From positions 921,946 through 985,945 of the forward strand of contig NC_014168.1 of NCBI RefSeq assembly GCF_000092825.1: 64,000 bases of DNA. The letters run 5' to 3'. Both the position numbers and the translations under genes were made by a program. Shown piece after piece: positions 9,946 to 17,560 of the stretch (the stretch's first letter is position 1; the number at the start of each line of letters is the position of its first letter). A model generated the notes under the pieces. It saw nothing but the letters and a program-made list of their open reading frames with translations. It was not told where the DNA came from and searched no databases. The DNA is from Segniliparus rotundus DSM 44985. Its GTDB lineage: Bacteria; Actinomycetota; Actinomycetes; Mycobacteriales; Mycobacteriaceae.

Positions 9946-10043
9946 AACCAAGATTCACATGACGTAGGTTTTGCCCTCATGAGCGCAGCGGAAGCATTTT
10001 CGTGAGCGGGCCTACATCGGCACTGAGGCCTCTGGAGGCAAAG

Positions 10044-11189
10044 ATGAAGCGCACGTTGTTCGAGGAAGAGCACGATCTTTTCCGGGGAGCTTTCCGGTCG
10101 TTTTTGGAGCAGCACGCCGTGCCGCGCCGCGAGGAGTGGCTCAAGTCCGGCGTTGTGGACCGAGGGCTCTGGCTCGAAGCGGGCAAGAACGGTTTCCTCG
10201 GCATGTCTGTCCCCGCCCGGTACGGCGGCGGCGACGGCGCGGAGGACTTCCGCTTCAACTCGGTCATCGTTGAGGAGATCGCGCGGTCCGGTTGCTCGGG
10301 CATCGGCTTCTCCTTGCACAACGACATCGTGCAGCCGTATCTGATGTCTCTCGCGACCGAAGAGCAGAAGCAGCGTTGGTTGCCAGGGTTCTGTTCTGGC
10401 GAGATGATCACCGCGATTGCGATGACCGAGCCGGGAACTGGAAGCGATCTGCAAGGAATCCAGACCAACGCGGTTCGCAAAGGGGACGACTGGTTGCTCA
10501 ACGGCGCGAAAACGTTCATCACCAATGGCGTCAACGCCGACTTGGTGATCGTTGTCGCGCAGACCGAGCCCGGCTCCGGCGCCAAAGGGCTCACGCTGTT
10601 CGCCGTCGAACGCGGCATGGCGGGCTTCGAGCGCGGCCGCAAGCTCGACAAGATCGGTTTGCGGGCGCAGGACACCGCGGAGCTGGTTTTCCAGGACGTG
10701 GTGGTGCCGCAAGAGAATGTGCTGGGCGAAGTCGGGCAGGCGTTCGCGTACCTCATGCAGAATCTCGCGCAAGAGCGTCTTTCGATCGCGGTTGCCGCCG
10801 CCATCACGATCGAACTTTCGATCGAGATGACGGTTGAGTACGTGAAGAACCGCAAAGCGTTCGGCAAGCCGATTGGGAAGTTCCAGAACACCAGATTTGT
10901 GCTCGCCGAGCTTTCCGCCGAAGCGGCAGCGGTCCGGGCGCTTGTGGACCGGAGCATCGAATTCCATCTCCGAGGCGAGCTTTCGATCCCGGACGCCGCT
11001 ATTGCCAAGCTGTACTCGACCGAACGTCAGGTGCATGTGGTGGACCGGTGTTTGCAGTTGCACGGCGGTTACGGCTACATGCTCGAATACCCGATCGCGC
11101 AAGCGTACGTCGACTCCAGGATTCAGACGATCTACGGCGGCACGTCCGAGGTCATGAAAGAGATCATCGGCAGGAGCATGGCACTGTAA
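10044..11189 (+). CDS. fadE20: Acyl-CoA dehydrogenase, FadE20-like, copy 2
   Basis: 381 residues, collinear with copy 1 and near-identical over long blocks such as the GMAGFERGRKL region and the C-terminal HGGYGYMLEYPIAQ end. It has the more canonical FAD motif MTEPGTGSDLQ and the LCAD-like EIARSGCSGIGFSLHND loop. The base is again expected at the Glu of AQERL, with Gly in IYGGTSEV. ATG 10044 has GGAGG 5 bases upstream; a GTG at 10002 is unlikely. It has its own promoter, so it may be regulated separately from hflX-fadE20 copy 1. Tandem duplication followed by divergence in the substrate pocket is the simplest reading; copy 2 is the more likely functional equivalent of M. tuberculosis FadE20. 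Confidence 0.93.
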   Translation: MKRTLFEEEHDLFRGAFRSFLEQHAVPRREEWLKSGVVDRGLWLEAGKNGFLGMSVPARYGGGDGAEDFRFNSVIVEEIARSGCSGIGFSLHNDIVQPYLMSLATEEQKQRWLPGFCSGEMITAIAMTEPGTGSDLQGIQTNAVRKGDDWLLNGAKTFITNGVNADLVIVVAQTEPGSGAKGLTLFAVERGMAGFERGRKLDKIGLRAQDTAELVFQDVVVPQENVLGEVGQAFAYLMQNLAQERLSIAVAAAITIELSIEMTVEYVKNRKAFGKPIGKFQNTRFVLAELSAEAAAVRALVDRSIEFHLRGELSIPDAAIAKLYSTERQVHVVDRCLQLHGGYGYMLEYPIAQAYVDSRIQTIYGGTSEVMKEIIGRSMAL

Positions 11190-11213
11190 GCCCCAAAAAG
11201 CCCCGCCCCTCTC

Positions 11214-12083
11214 TCAGAGCATGGGGTTGAGCTTGCGCAAAACCGCGATCACCTTGCCGAGGATTTTCGCTTTCTCGCCTCGGAACGGCTGGTAGGCCTT
11301 GTTTTCCGGGTACAGCCAGACTTCCCGGCCATGCCTGCGCAGGGTTTTCACGGTGGCCTCGTCGTCGAAGAGCGCGGCGACGATTTCGCCGTCGTACACA
11401 GGGGTCTTCGTCGGGCGCACGACGACCCAGTCGCCGTCATGGACGCCGGCGTCGACCATGGAGTCTCCGGTCACGGACAGGAGGAAGGCGGCGTCGGTGC
11501 CGACCAGCTCGCGGGGGAGCGGGAAGAGGTCCTCGACGTGCTCTTCGGCAAGGACTGGAGCGCCAGCGGCGATTCGGCCGAGCAGCGGGACCAGCACGGC
11601 GGTCGGTTGCGGTTGGCTCTGCGGCTCCTCGCTCTCTGGGGTCAGCTCGCCGCTGGGCGCCGAGATGGCGCGGGTGTCCACCGCGCGGGGGCGGTTCGCC
11701 TCCCTGCGGAGGTAGCCCTTCTGCTGGAGAGAGCGCAACTGGTGGGCGACGGAAGAAGTGGAGGCGAGCCCTGCCGCTTCGCCGATCTCCCTGATGCTCG
11801 GAGGGAAGCCGCGCTCTCGGATCGACGAGCGGATGATGTCGAGGATCTCTTGCTGGCGCTGGCTCAGTTCCGGCGGCTGCGGCGCCACCGCGACCTCGGC
11901 GAGGGGCTCGAGGTCGGGCGCGCTGTTCTTGGCGGCGCTGTTGTGGGCTTTGCCGTCGCGAGCCGCGGCCTTGGGCATGTTCTTTTTCACATTCTTGCCC
12001 GGGGCTTCGGTCTTGCCCGAGGTCGTGGCCCCTCCTGCGGCTTTGGTGCTGGCGGTCTTCGGCGAGCGGCTGGAAGATGGCAT
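11214..12083 (-). CDS. lexA: LexA, SOS repressor with long N-terminal extension
   Basis: About 289 residues, roughly 50-70 longer than usual. The winged-helix DNA-binding domain ([12 protein letters not shown], then [19 protein letters not shown]) begins near residue 72. The self-cleavage site is Ala-Gly in [10 protein letters not shown]. The catalytic Ser is in TGDSMVDAG and the Lys in [10 protein letters not shown]. The first 70 residues are Lys, Ala, Ser and Gly rich and probably disordered. ATG 12083 is chosen because it has a GAAAGG ribosome-binding site and no better start exists upstream. An internal ATG (MPKAAARDG) could give a shorter form. It is divergent from the SOS cell-division gene, with a predicted SOS-box-controlled promoter about 160 bases upstream. 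Confidence 0.95.
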   Translation of the reverse strand: MPSSSRSPKTASTKAAGGATTSGKTEAPGKNVKKNMPKAAARDGKAHNSAAKNSAPDLEPLAEVAVAPQPPELSQRQQEILDIIRSSIRERGFPPSIREIGEAAGLASTSSVAHQLRSLQQKGYLRREANRPRAVDTRAISAPSGELTPESEEPQSQPQPTAVLVPLLGRIAAGAPVLAEEHVEDLFPLPRELVGTDAAFLLSVTGDSMVDAGVHDGDWVVVRPTKTPVYDGEIVAALFDDEATVKTLRRHGREVWLYPENKAYQPFRGEKAKILGKVIAVLRKLNPML

Positions 12084-12249
12084 GTCAGCCTTTCTTGTTG
12101 TGCCTATGAGGTGCGGATTCTTCTTTTTCCTGCGGTTTTCCTGTTGTCCGAGGGCCTTTTCGGAGAATCTTCGCTCGGGGACCTCGCCCCGCCTCGGCGG
12201 CTCCTTTTTCCGCGTGGCCGGACTTTTCGGCGGGACTGCGGCTTCGGCA

Positions 12250-12290
12250 ACTGTAACGGATTGGCACTCATTTTTCAAACATGCGTTCGC
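12250..12290 (-). promoter_or_regulatory. lexA promoter with overlapping SOS box
   Basis: On the minus strand TTGAAA (12273-12278) is followed after exactly 17 bases by TACAGT (12250-12255). An SOS box, TCAAAC-N4-GTTCGC (12275-12290), matches 10 of 12 positions of the mycobacterial consensus TCGAAC-N4-GTTCGA and overlaps the -35 element, so LexA would repress its own gene. The transcript would carry a leader of about 160 bases. Confidence 0.7.
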
Positions 12291-12344
12291 CAGTGTCGCT
12301 TTTTTTGTCGGCCCTCCGTGCTATACATCTCTTATGCGCGTTTA

Positions 12345-12360
12345 TCGAATACGCGTTCGT
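12345..12360 (+). promoter_or_regulatory. SOS box of the divergent cell-division gene
   Basis: TCGAAT-N4-GTTCGT matches 10 of 12 positions of the mycobacterial LexA site. It sits 18 bases before the ATG at 12378 and just downstream of a TATACA -10-like element (12322-12327), where LexA binding would block transcription. Confidence 0.7.
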
Positions 12361-12377
12361 ACAGAAAGGAGCTCTCG

Positions 12378-12746
12378 ATGAGCGAAGTTATGACTGCGCC
12401 TCGGCCGGACCGGGTCGCGCCAAGAAAGCTGATCGCCGGTCGGGCCTGCGCGAACACAGTGTTGAGCGGTGGTGTGCGGCGCGTTTCGCCCAGCGGAGCC
12501 CCTGCGGCTGAGCTGCGGTGCGCCCGTGCGCCGATCAAAACGGTCCAGCCGGAATTGCCCCAAGTGAGCGGCTCCTCGGCGATACTCACCGCTTTGATGC
12601 TTGTCGCAATTGCTTTCGGAGTTCTTTTCATCGCTTCGTGGCGCCAATCCTCGATCACGGGGCCGCTCGAACAAGAGGACGTTCCAGCGCACGCGGCGGC
12701 GTGGACGGCGCCGGGTGACGGGCCAGAAGGGCCGGGCGCGGCATGA
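12378..12746 (+). CDS. SOS-controlled single-pass membrane protein, ChiZ/DivS position, no LysM
   Basis: 122 residues: a positively charged N-terminal half, one transmembrane helix (ILTALMLVAIAFGVLFIASW, residues 73-92) and a short Pro/Gly/Ala tail. It occupies the place of M. tuberculosis Rv2719c (ChiZ) and Corynebacterium DivS, divergent from lexA, and carries its own SOS box. The expected role is to delay division during DNA damage. ATG 12378 is supported by AAAGGAG 6 bases upstream. Oddity: the extracytoplasmic LysM domain of ChiZ is absent and the tail is only about 30 residues, closer to DivS-type proteins. The function is inferred from position and regulation, not sequence similarity. 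Confidence 0.7.
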   Translation: MSEVMTAPRPDRVAPRKLIAGRACANTVLSGGVRRVSPSGAPAAELRCARAPIKTVQPELPQVSGSSAILTALMLVAIAFGVLFIASWRQSSITGPLEQEDVPAHAAAWTAPGDGPEGPGAA

Positions 12747-12786
12747 GGACTGGGAGGGGACCGTTATTGTGGAGGTATGACGGGCC

Positions 12787-13275
12787 ATGCCAACTGCCAC
12801 CACACCTCAGGCCATGCACTGCCCCTTCTGTAAACACCCCGACACTCGGGTCATGGATTCACGGCTCGCCGACGAAGGGCGCAGCATTCGGCGCCGGCGG
12901 TCGTGCCCGGATTGCGGCAGGCGGTTCACCACAGTCGAATCGGCAGTGCTCACTGTGGTCAAACGCAACGGCATCGCAGAGCCGTTCAGCCATGAAAAAG
13001 TGATTCGAGGGGTTCGCCGAGCCTGCCAGGGTCGCGACGTGGACGAGGACGCGTTGCTCAAGCTCGCCAGCGACGTCGAAGACACGGTTCGCTCAGGCGG
13101 AGCTGCGGAAGTCCCGAGCCATGAGATCGGGCTCGCTATTCTCGGCCCGCTGCGCGATCTCGACGAAGTGGCATACCTCAGGTTCGCCTCGGTCTATCGC
13201 TCATTCGAGTCGGCGGCCGACTTCGAAGCCGCTATCAAAGAACTGCACGCGCACCAGAAGTCCCGCGAGAGTTAG
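12787..13275 (+). CDS. nrdR: NrdR, transcriptional repressor of ribonucleotide reductase genes
   Basis: 162 residues. Zinc ribbon with CPFC and CPDCGRRF (residues 12-43), followed by an ATP-cone domain ([20 protein letters not shown] onward) that senses ATP/dATP. ATG 12787 has GGAGG 11 bases upstream, a little far; ATG 12814 (MHCPFCKHP) matches the usual N-terminus of the family and could be the true start. The stop overlaps the convergent PAC2 gene by 4 bases. The lexA-ChiZ-nrdR order is the mycobacterial one. Confidence 0.95.
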   Translation: MPTATTPQAMHCPFCKHPDTRVMDSRLADEGRSIRRRRSCPDCGRRFTTVESAVLTVVKRNGIAEPFSHEKVIRGVRRACQGRDVDEDALLKLASDVEDTVRSGGAAEVPSHEIGLAILGPLRDLDEVAYLRFASVYRSFESAADFEAAIKELHAHQKSRES

Positions 13276-14213
13276 TCCCCGTCCTCGCCCGGGCCTGGCT
13301 TCGGCCGCGTTGCGAGGAAGCGTTCGAATTGCGCGCCGAGTTCTTCTGCGCTCGGGAGTTCTTCCAATTCGCTGAGCGGCGGCAGCTCGTCCGCGGTTGT
13401 TTGCGTGTAGCCGTCGTATTGGGCTTCCAGTGCGGTGACGGCTCTCTGCACCTCGTCGCTCATGCTGACTTGCTCTTCGATTTGTTCGTGTGCCGCAGTG
13501 GTCGCCTCGCGGAGGGACTCCAACTGCAATTCGAGCCCGCTGTTCTGTATAACCTGCTCCAAGAGGCCCAACGCGGAGCCGGGATAGCCCGTGTTCGTGA
13601 GGTAATGCGGCACGTACACGGTGAAGCCGAGCGAGGGGATGTCGTGCTGTCCGAGCCGGAGCTCCAACAGTGAGGCCGCACTTCCTGATATCAGCGCCTC
13701 GCCGTCGTACTTGCGGTGATCCGCGATCAGCACCGGGTCAAGGGAGTGGGCCATGACAATAGGGGGCCGGGTGTGCGGCACAGTCATCGCGAGTGCTGAA
13801 AGGCCTATGCTGCGGGTGGCGCCGAAGCGCCGCGCCAACTGTTCGACCGCCGCCACGAACCGTTCCCACATGAGGTCTGGCTCAAGGCCTGCGAGGAGGA
13901 GGAACGGGGCGCCGTTCACATCTCTGAGCCCGTAGAGCCGCAACGCCGGCTCCTCGTATTCCGAGAAACTGTTTTTGGTGAATTTGACGGGCGGCCGACG
14001 GGAACGGTAGTCCAGCAGGGCGTCGATGTCGAATGTCGCGAGCGTTGTCGCGGGCAAAGTCTCCAAGAGATGCGACGTGACGAGTTTCGGGGCCTGCCCC
14101 GCGTCCAGGAAGCCTTCCAATGAATGTATGAGGACAAGCCCGCCGTTCTGCGGCCAGGGATGTGCTGGGTCTTCTGGTTCGAGTTGGTACAGCTGGGACG
14201 GATCTGCGTTCAT
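13272..14213 (-). CDS. PAC2 family protein (Rv2714-like)
   Basis: 313 residues of the PAC2 (proteasome-assembly-chaperone-like, DUF75) family. Visible family features: [15 protein letters not shown] near the N-terminus, [32 protein letters not shown], the [14 protein letters not shown] segment and [17 protein letters not shown]-terminal acidic tail (residues 265-313) follows a long helix. The M. tuberculosis homologue in the same block is Rv2714, whose structure is known but whose function is not. ATG 14213 is backed by GGAAGGACA. Convergent with nrdR with overlapping stops. Confidence 0.85.
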   Translation of the reverse strand: MNADPSQLYQLEPEDPAHPWPQNGGLVLIHSLEGFLDAGQAPKLVTSHLLETLPATTLATFDIDALLDYRSRRPPVKFTKNSFSEYEEPALRLYGLRDVNGAPFLLLAGLEPDLMWERFVAAVEQLARRFGATRSIGLSALAMTVPHTRPPIVMAHSLDPVLIADHRKYDGEALISGSAASLLELRLGQHDIPSLGFTVYVPHYLTNTGYPGSALGLLEQVIQNSGLELQLESLREATTAAHEQIEEQVSMSDEVQRAVTALEAQYDGYTQTTADELPPLSELEELPSAEELGAQFERFLATRPKPGPGEDGD

Positions 14214-14328
14214 TGTCCTTCCAGAATAGCCCTCGGTTTGTCCACAGAGAAACATCTGACTTTCCACAATTTCCCCGAACAGTCGGGATCGCGTCCGCAT
14301 TGTCAGCCACCGGGCGGATTCTGCCACT

Positions 14329-14946
14329 ATGACAACAACCTCGAACACAGCCGATCCTGGCTGTTTCCTCGCTCCGCCCCCTGGGCTGCTCGGCCCTCAT
14401 TGCCAGGGCGTGGTCTCGGCGCGTGCCGAAATTGGCAGTCGTGAGGCGCTGAGAGAGCTGCTGAAACCGAACCTTCAGAACCGAGCCAGGGTCGTCCGCG
14501 CCGCGCGGCGGCTGAAAGGCCGGGAGGATGTTGTCGCCGGCGCAGAGCGGCATATGTTGCGGTTGATCCGGAGTTCGCAGTCCTCGGCCACTATCGGTCC
14601 CGTCCAGGCGGCTCGGTTCGCCGAGGCATTGCGGGAGCGCGGGGTGAGAGACCGGCTGATCTCGGCGACCGTGGAAGCCGCTTTGGCGAGCGGCGCGCAC
14701 GACCAGGGGAGCGGGGCGCACCGGCTCTGGTTGCGCCTGGCGCCCATGTTGCCCGACGATTCACGGGCCGAAGCTGCTCTTTTGCTCGCCCTGGACAGTT
14801 ACGCCCGCGGCAAAGGCGCTGCCGCAAGGATCGCCCTCGAGGTTGCTCTCGCGGTCAACCCGGCGCACGAATTGGCGCAACTGCTCGAAGCATGCCTGTT
14901 CACCGGCGTGCGCCCAGACGCGCTGGGGGTTTTGATCCAGCCTTGA
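14329..14946 (+). CDS. Short DUF4192-like protein
   Basis: 205 residues. The C-terminal half (LALDSYARGKGAAARIALEVALAVNPAHELAQLLEAC, given only in outline here) is typical of the end of DUF4192 proteins, where an amino-acid run of the form YxxGdGalAxvAlerALaxxPxHxLA is conserved. The N-terminal half of the family (starting with LGF/LPFxLGFxP-type motifs and about 170 residues longer) is not recognisable, so this is either a shortened member or a strongly diverged one. The position near ideR fits M. tuberculosis Rv2712c (from memory). No function is known. The start is uncertain: no clear ribosome-binding site. Confidence 0.6.
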   Translation: MTTTSNTADPGCFLAPPPGLLGPHCQGVVSARAEIGSREALRELLKPNLQNRARVVRAARRLKGREDVVAGAERHMLRLIRSSQSSATIGPVQAARFAEALRERGVRDRLISATVEAALASGAHDQGSGAHRLWLRLAPMLPDDSRAEAALLLALDSYARGKGAAARIALEVALAVNPAHELAQLLEACLFTGVRPDALGVLIQP

Positions 14947-14961
14947 CGATCCAGCGGGCGG

Positions 14962-15651
14962 TTAGACCTTTTCGACCTGGATGGCATGGGCGAGGTCTGC
15001 GGGGATTTCGACGCTCTCGTGGCCGGGAACGCCGATGACCACCGCGTGGCTTCGCACTTCAGCCGTGACTTTCGCGTCTGGGACGGCTCCCGCCTTGCGG
15101 AACTGGGCGATCAGGTCCACATCGGCCTGCACATGCTCGGCCAGGCGGCGGATCACCACGGGGATGGGCCCGCCCTTGGGCAGTTCGCTCAGCCGGGTCA
15201 AGCCCTCGCCTTGCACGTCGATCTCGATGATTTCACCGAGTTCTGTGAGACCAGGGATGGGGTTCCCATACGGTGAGCTCACCGGGTGGCCGAGCACTTC
15301 CACGAGACGGCGCTCGACTTCGTCGCTCATGACGTGCTCCCAGCGGCACGCTTCCGCGTGCGCGTGTTCCCATTTGAGTCCGATGACGTCCACGAGCAGC
15401 CGTTCTGCGAGCCGGTGCTTGCGCATCACCGCGACAGCTCGGACGCGGCCTTTGTCCGTCAGCTCCAGACGGCGGTCGTCCCGAACCACCAGCAGACCGT
15501 CGCGCTCCATGCGCGACACGGTCTGGCTGACTGTCGGCCCGCTCTGCTCCAATCGGTCGGCGATTCGGGCCCGCAAAGGCGGAATGCCCTCTTCCTCAAG
15601 GTCGTAAATGGTGCGGAGGTACATCTCCGTCGTGTCGACGAGGTCGTTCAT
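14962..15651 (-). CDS. ideR: IdeR, iron-dependent DtxR-family repressor
   Basis: 229 residues, the length of M. tuberculosis IdeR. Winged helix begins [18 protein letters not shown], with the metal-ligand Met near residue 10. The recognition helix is in [13 protein letters not shown]. Metal sites: His and Glu in [10 protein letters not shown] and [18 protein letters not shown], which carries the Cys-Glu-His primary set. A C-terminal SH3-like domain is present. ATG 15651 fits the family N-terminus; ATG 15660 is an alternative. It starts 10 bases after the sigB stop, so ideR is likely transcribed with sigB, linking iron control to stress sigma factor expression. Confidence 0.96.
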   Translation of the reverse strand: MNDLVDTTEMYLRTIYDLEEEGIPPLRARIADRLEQSGPTVSQTVSRMERDGLLVVRDDRRLELTDKGRVRAVAVMRKHRLAERLLVDVIGLKWEHAHAEACRWEHVMSDEVERRLVEVLGHPVSSPYGNPIPGLTELGEIIEIDVQGEGLTRLSELPKGGPIPVVIRRLAEHVQADVDLIAQFRKAGAVPDAKVTAEVRSHAVVIGVPGHESVEIPADLAHAIQVEKV

Positions 15652-15661
15652 GCCAACCATG

Positions 15662-16795
15662 TTAGCTCGCGTACGAGCGCAAGCGTTCTGCCCGATCGCC
15701 GTTGCGCAGTTTCACCATCACCTCGCGCTCGATCTGCCGAACCCGCTCTCGGGAAAGGCTGAAAACCTTGCCGATCTGGTCCAGTGTCCGGGGCTGTCCG
15801 TCGTCCAGGCCGTACCGCAGCCGGATGACCTGCTGCTCCACTTCGTTGAGCGTGGCCAACACGGTGCGGACGTCTCGGTGCAGGAACCCGGCGATCACGG
15901 CGTTTTCCGCAGACGCGCCCTCGGAGTCTTCGATGAAGTCGCCGAGCGGGGCCTCTTCGTCCGCGCCAACAGGCATGTCCAAACTCACGGGGTCCCTGCT
16001 GTGGTCCAGCAGATCCGCGATCCGATGCTCGGGGATGCCCGTCTCGCGGGACAGCTCTTCGCTCGTGGCCTCGCGGCCAAGCTGCTGGTGCAGCTCGCGC
16101 TTGATCCGGGAGAGCTTGTTCACCTGCTCGACCAGGTGGACCGGGAGCCGGATAGTCCGGCTCTGGTCCGCGACGCCCCTGGTGATGGCTTGGCGGATCC
16201 ACCAGGTGGCGTAGGTGGAGAACTTGAAGCCTTTGGCGTAGTCGAACTTCTCCATAGCCCGGATCAGACCCAGGTTGCCCTCCTGGATCAGGTCCAGGAG
16301 CGGAATCCCGCGCCCGGTGTAGCGCTTGGCGAGGGAGACGACAAGGCGCAAGTTGGCCTCAAGGAGGTGGGTGCGGGCGGCTTGGCCGTCACGCGCGACC
16401 GTCTTGAGCTCGCGGCGGCGCTGCGGCGTGAGGTTGTCGCTCGTTTTGAGCAGATGCTCGGCGTACAAGCCCGCTTCGATGCTCTTGGCAAGCTCCACTT
16501 CGTCCGCTGCGGTCAGAAGCGCCGTGCGTCCGATGCCGTTGAGGTACACCCGGACCAGGTCCGCCGCGGGGCTTTGCGTGTCGAGGTCGCCCTCTGCGTA
16601 GCGTCCGCTCGGGGCGGCGTCTTGGGTTTCGGGCTCCTCGTCCGAGACGGCCGCTTCCAATTCGGCGGCGTTGTCCTCAGGAGCGCTGTCCACGGGTTTG
16701 ATCCCAGAGGCTTGCCGCTTCGCGCTGCGCCTGCCCTTGGTCGTGCCCAAGCTCGCGGATGTAGTTTTCAATGCCGGTTTCACAGCGTTTGCCAT
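15662..16795 (-). CDS. sigB: SigB, principal-like group 2 sigma factor
   Basis: 377 residues. All sigma70 regions are seen: 1.2 ([12 protein letters not shown]), 2.1-2.4 ([36 protein letters not shown]), 3 and 4.2 ([20 protein letters not shown]). It lacks the long acidic region of SigA and is nearer SigB, with a 55-residue extended N-terminus. ATG 16795 has AGGAAGG upstream. Placed directly ahead of ideR as in mycobacteria. A probable ECF-type promoter lies upstream. SigB there is a general stress sigma factor under SigE/SigH control (established for M. tuberculosis). Confidence 0.95.
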   Translation of the reverse strand: MANAVKPALKTTSASLGTTKGRRSAKRQASGIKPVDSAPEDNAAELEAAVSDEEPETQDAAPSGRYAEGDLDTQSPAADLVRVYLNGIGRTALLTAADEVELAKSIEAGLYAEHLLKTSDNLTPQRRRELKTVARDGQAARTHLLEANLRLVVSLAKRYTGRGIPLLDLIQEGNLGLIRAMEKFDYAKGFKFSTYATWWIRQAITRGVADQSRTIRLPVHLVEQVNKLSRIKRELHQQLGREATSEELSRETGIPEHRIADLLDHSRDPVSLDMPVGADEEAPLGDFIEDSEGASAENAVIAGFLHRDVRTVLATLNEVEQQVIRLRYGLDDGQPRTLDQIGKVFSLSRERVRQIEREVMVKLRNGDRAERLRSYAS

Positions 16796-16831
16796 GTTGC
16801 TGACCTTCCTCTCGCGGACGGCTTACATGGT

Positions 16832-16860
16832 TTAACGCATCAGTGACGCGAAATGTTTCG
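16832..16860 (-). promoter_or_regulatory. Possible ECF-type promoter of sigB with inner palindrome
   Basis: On the minus strand CGAAAC (16855-16860) is followed after 17 bases by CGTTAA (16832-16837), resembling the GGAAC-N16-18-CGTT form used by SigE/SigH-type sigma factors. CGAAATGTTTCG (16849-16860) is a 12-base perfect palindrome at the -35 end. The match is suggestive only. Confidence 0.4.
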
Positions 16861-16869
16861 TGTGCTAGC

Positions 16870-17205
16870 TCACAATTCAAGAAAAGGACGTTTGACACTT
16901 GACGAATTGGCCTCCTCGAGCGCGCGGCGCTTGCGGGAAGCTTCGAGCATGGCCGACTGCTCTTTGTTCTTCGGGGGGCGGTCGTTGGCGATCAGCACCG
17001 CCATCCACGGCAGCGGGACCGAGGCCGCGAGGATCAACATCGCGACCACCCCATTGTGGAATTCGGCGTAGACCAGCGAGGCGAGCAGCAGCAAGGGGAT
17101 TCGGAACGACATCATGATCGTGTATTTGCGGACACGAGCCCGCTGCTGATCGTGGAGCGAGGGCTCCGCCTCGGTGATCAGGGATGGCTCGGGGCGCTGC
17201 GCCAT
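16870..17205 (-). CDS. DUF3099 membrane protein (Rv2709-like)
   Basis: 111 residues. The family signature QRARVRKYTIMMSFRI lies before two transmembrane helices (about residues 37-52 and 56-76), with a charged C-terminal tail. Function unknown. The start codon ATG 17205 is inside the left end of the 43-base palindrome, with TAGACT 7 bases upstream, so the mRNA is predicted to be leaderless. It lies upstream of, and on the same strand as, sigB. Confidence 0.85.
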   Translation of the reverse strand: MAQRPEPSLITEAEPSLHDQQRARVRKYTIMMSFRIPLLLLASLVYAEFHNGVVAMLILAASVPLPWMAVLIANDRPPKNKEQSAMLEASRKRRALEEANSSSVKRPFLEL

Positions 17206-17245
17206 ATGTGCGAGTCTACGCCTGAGGCGTAGACTCGCACATATG
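17203..17245. promoter_or_regulatory. Perfect 43-base palindrome carrying two mirror-image leaderless promoters
   Basis: Twenty-base arms (17203-17222 and 17226-17245) pair perfectly around a TGA centre. Each arm contains TAGACT (17213-17218 on minus, 17230-17235 on plus), 7 bases, then ATG at the outer end. Those ATGs are the predicted starts of the DUF3099 and DUF3039 genes, so both mRNAs would begin with the same bases. Each -10 region faces outward from a shared centre. It may also be a dyad operator. Confidence 0.75.
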
Positions 17246-17515
17246 AGACTGAGCCACATGACGAGGGTCGGGCTTGCCGACACTCAGACGATTGAGCGGC
17301 CCGACGTCGATGTGAACGAGGACACAGACTCCGAGCGGCCGAAGTTTTTCCACTACGTGAAGAAAGCCAAGATCGTGGAAAGCGCGGTCATGGGCACAAT
17401 GGTCGAGGCGTTGTGCGGCGAGATCTTCACGGTGACCAAAGCCCCGAAACCCGGTTCTCCGGTGTGCCCGCGCTGCAAAGAGATGTACGACCTCATCGGC
17501 TCCATCAACCCGTAG
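17243..17515 (+). CDS. DUF3039 protein (Rv2708c-like)
   Basis: 90 residues; a small actinobacterial family of unknown function with a zinc-knuckle-like CxxC (PVCPRCKEMYD) near the C-terminus, preceded by FHYVKKAKIVESAVMG and VEALCGEIF. The third Cys is in EALCGE. ATG 17243 is the outer end of the palindrome; ATG 17258 is an alternative. Its divergent pairing with the DUF3099 gene matches Rv2708c/Rv2709. Confidence 0.85.
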   Translation: MRLSHMTRVGLADTQTIERPDVDVNEDTDSERPKFFHYVKKAKIVESAVMGTMVEALCGEIFTVTKAPKPGSPVCPRCKEMYDLIGSINP

Positions 17516-17560
17516 CCGCGCCAACCCGTCGGCGCGGGCCGCGCGATGGCGTCTGGTCTC

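Noticed and set aside
8717-11189. Assembly duplication rather than real fadE20 tandem
   Set aside because: The copies differ at many residues and in upstream sequence, so they are true paralogues.
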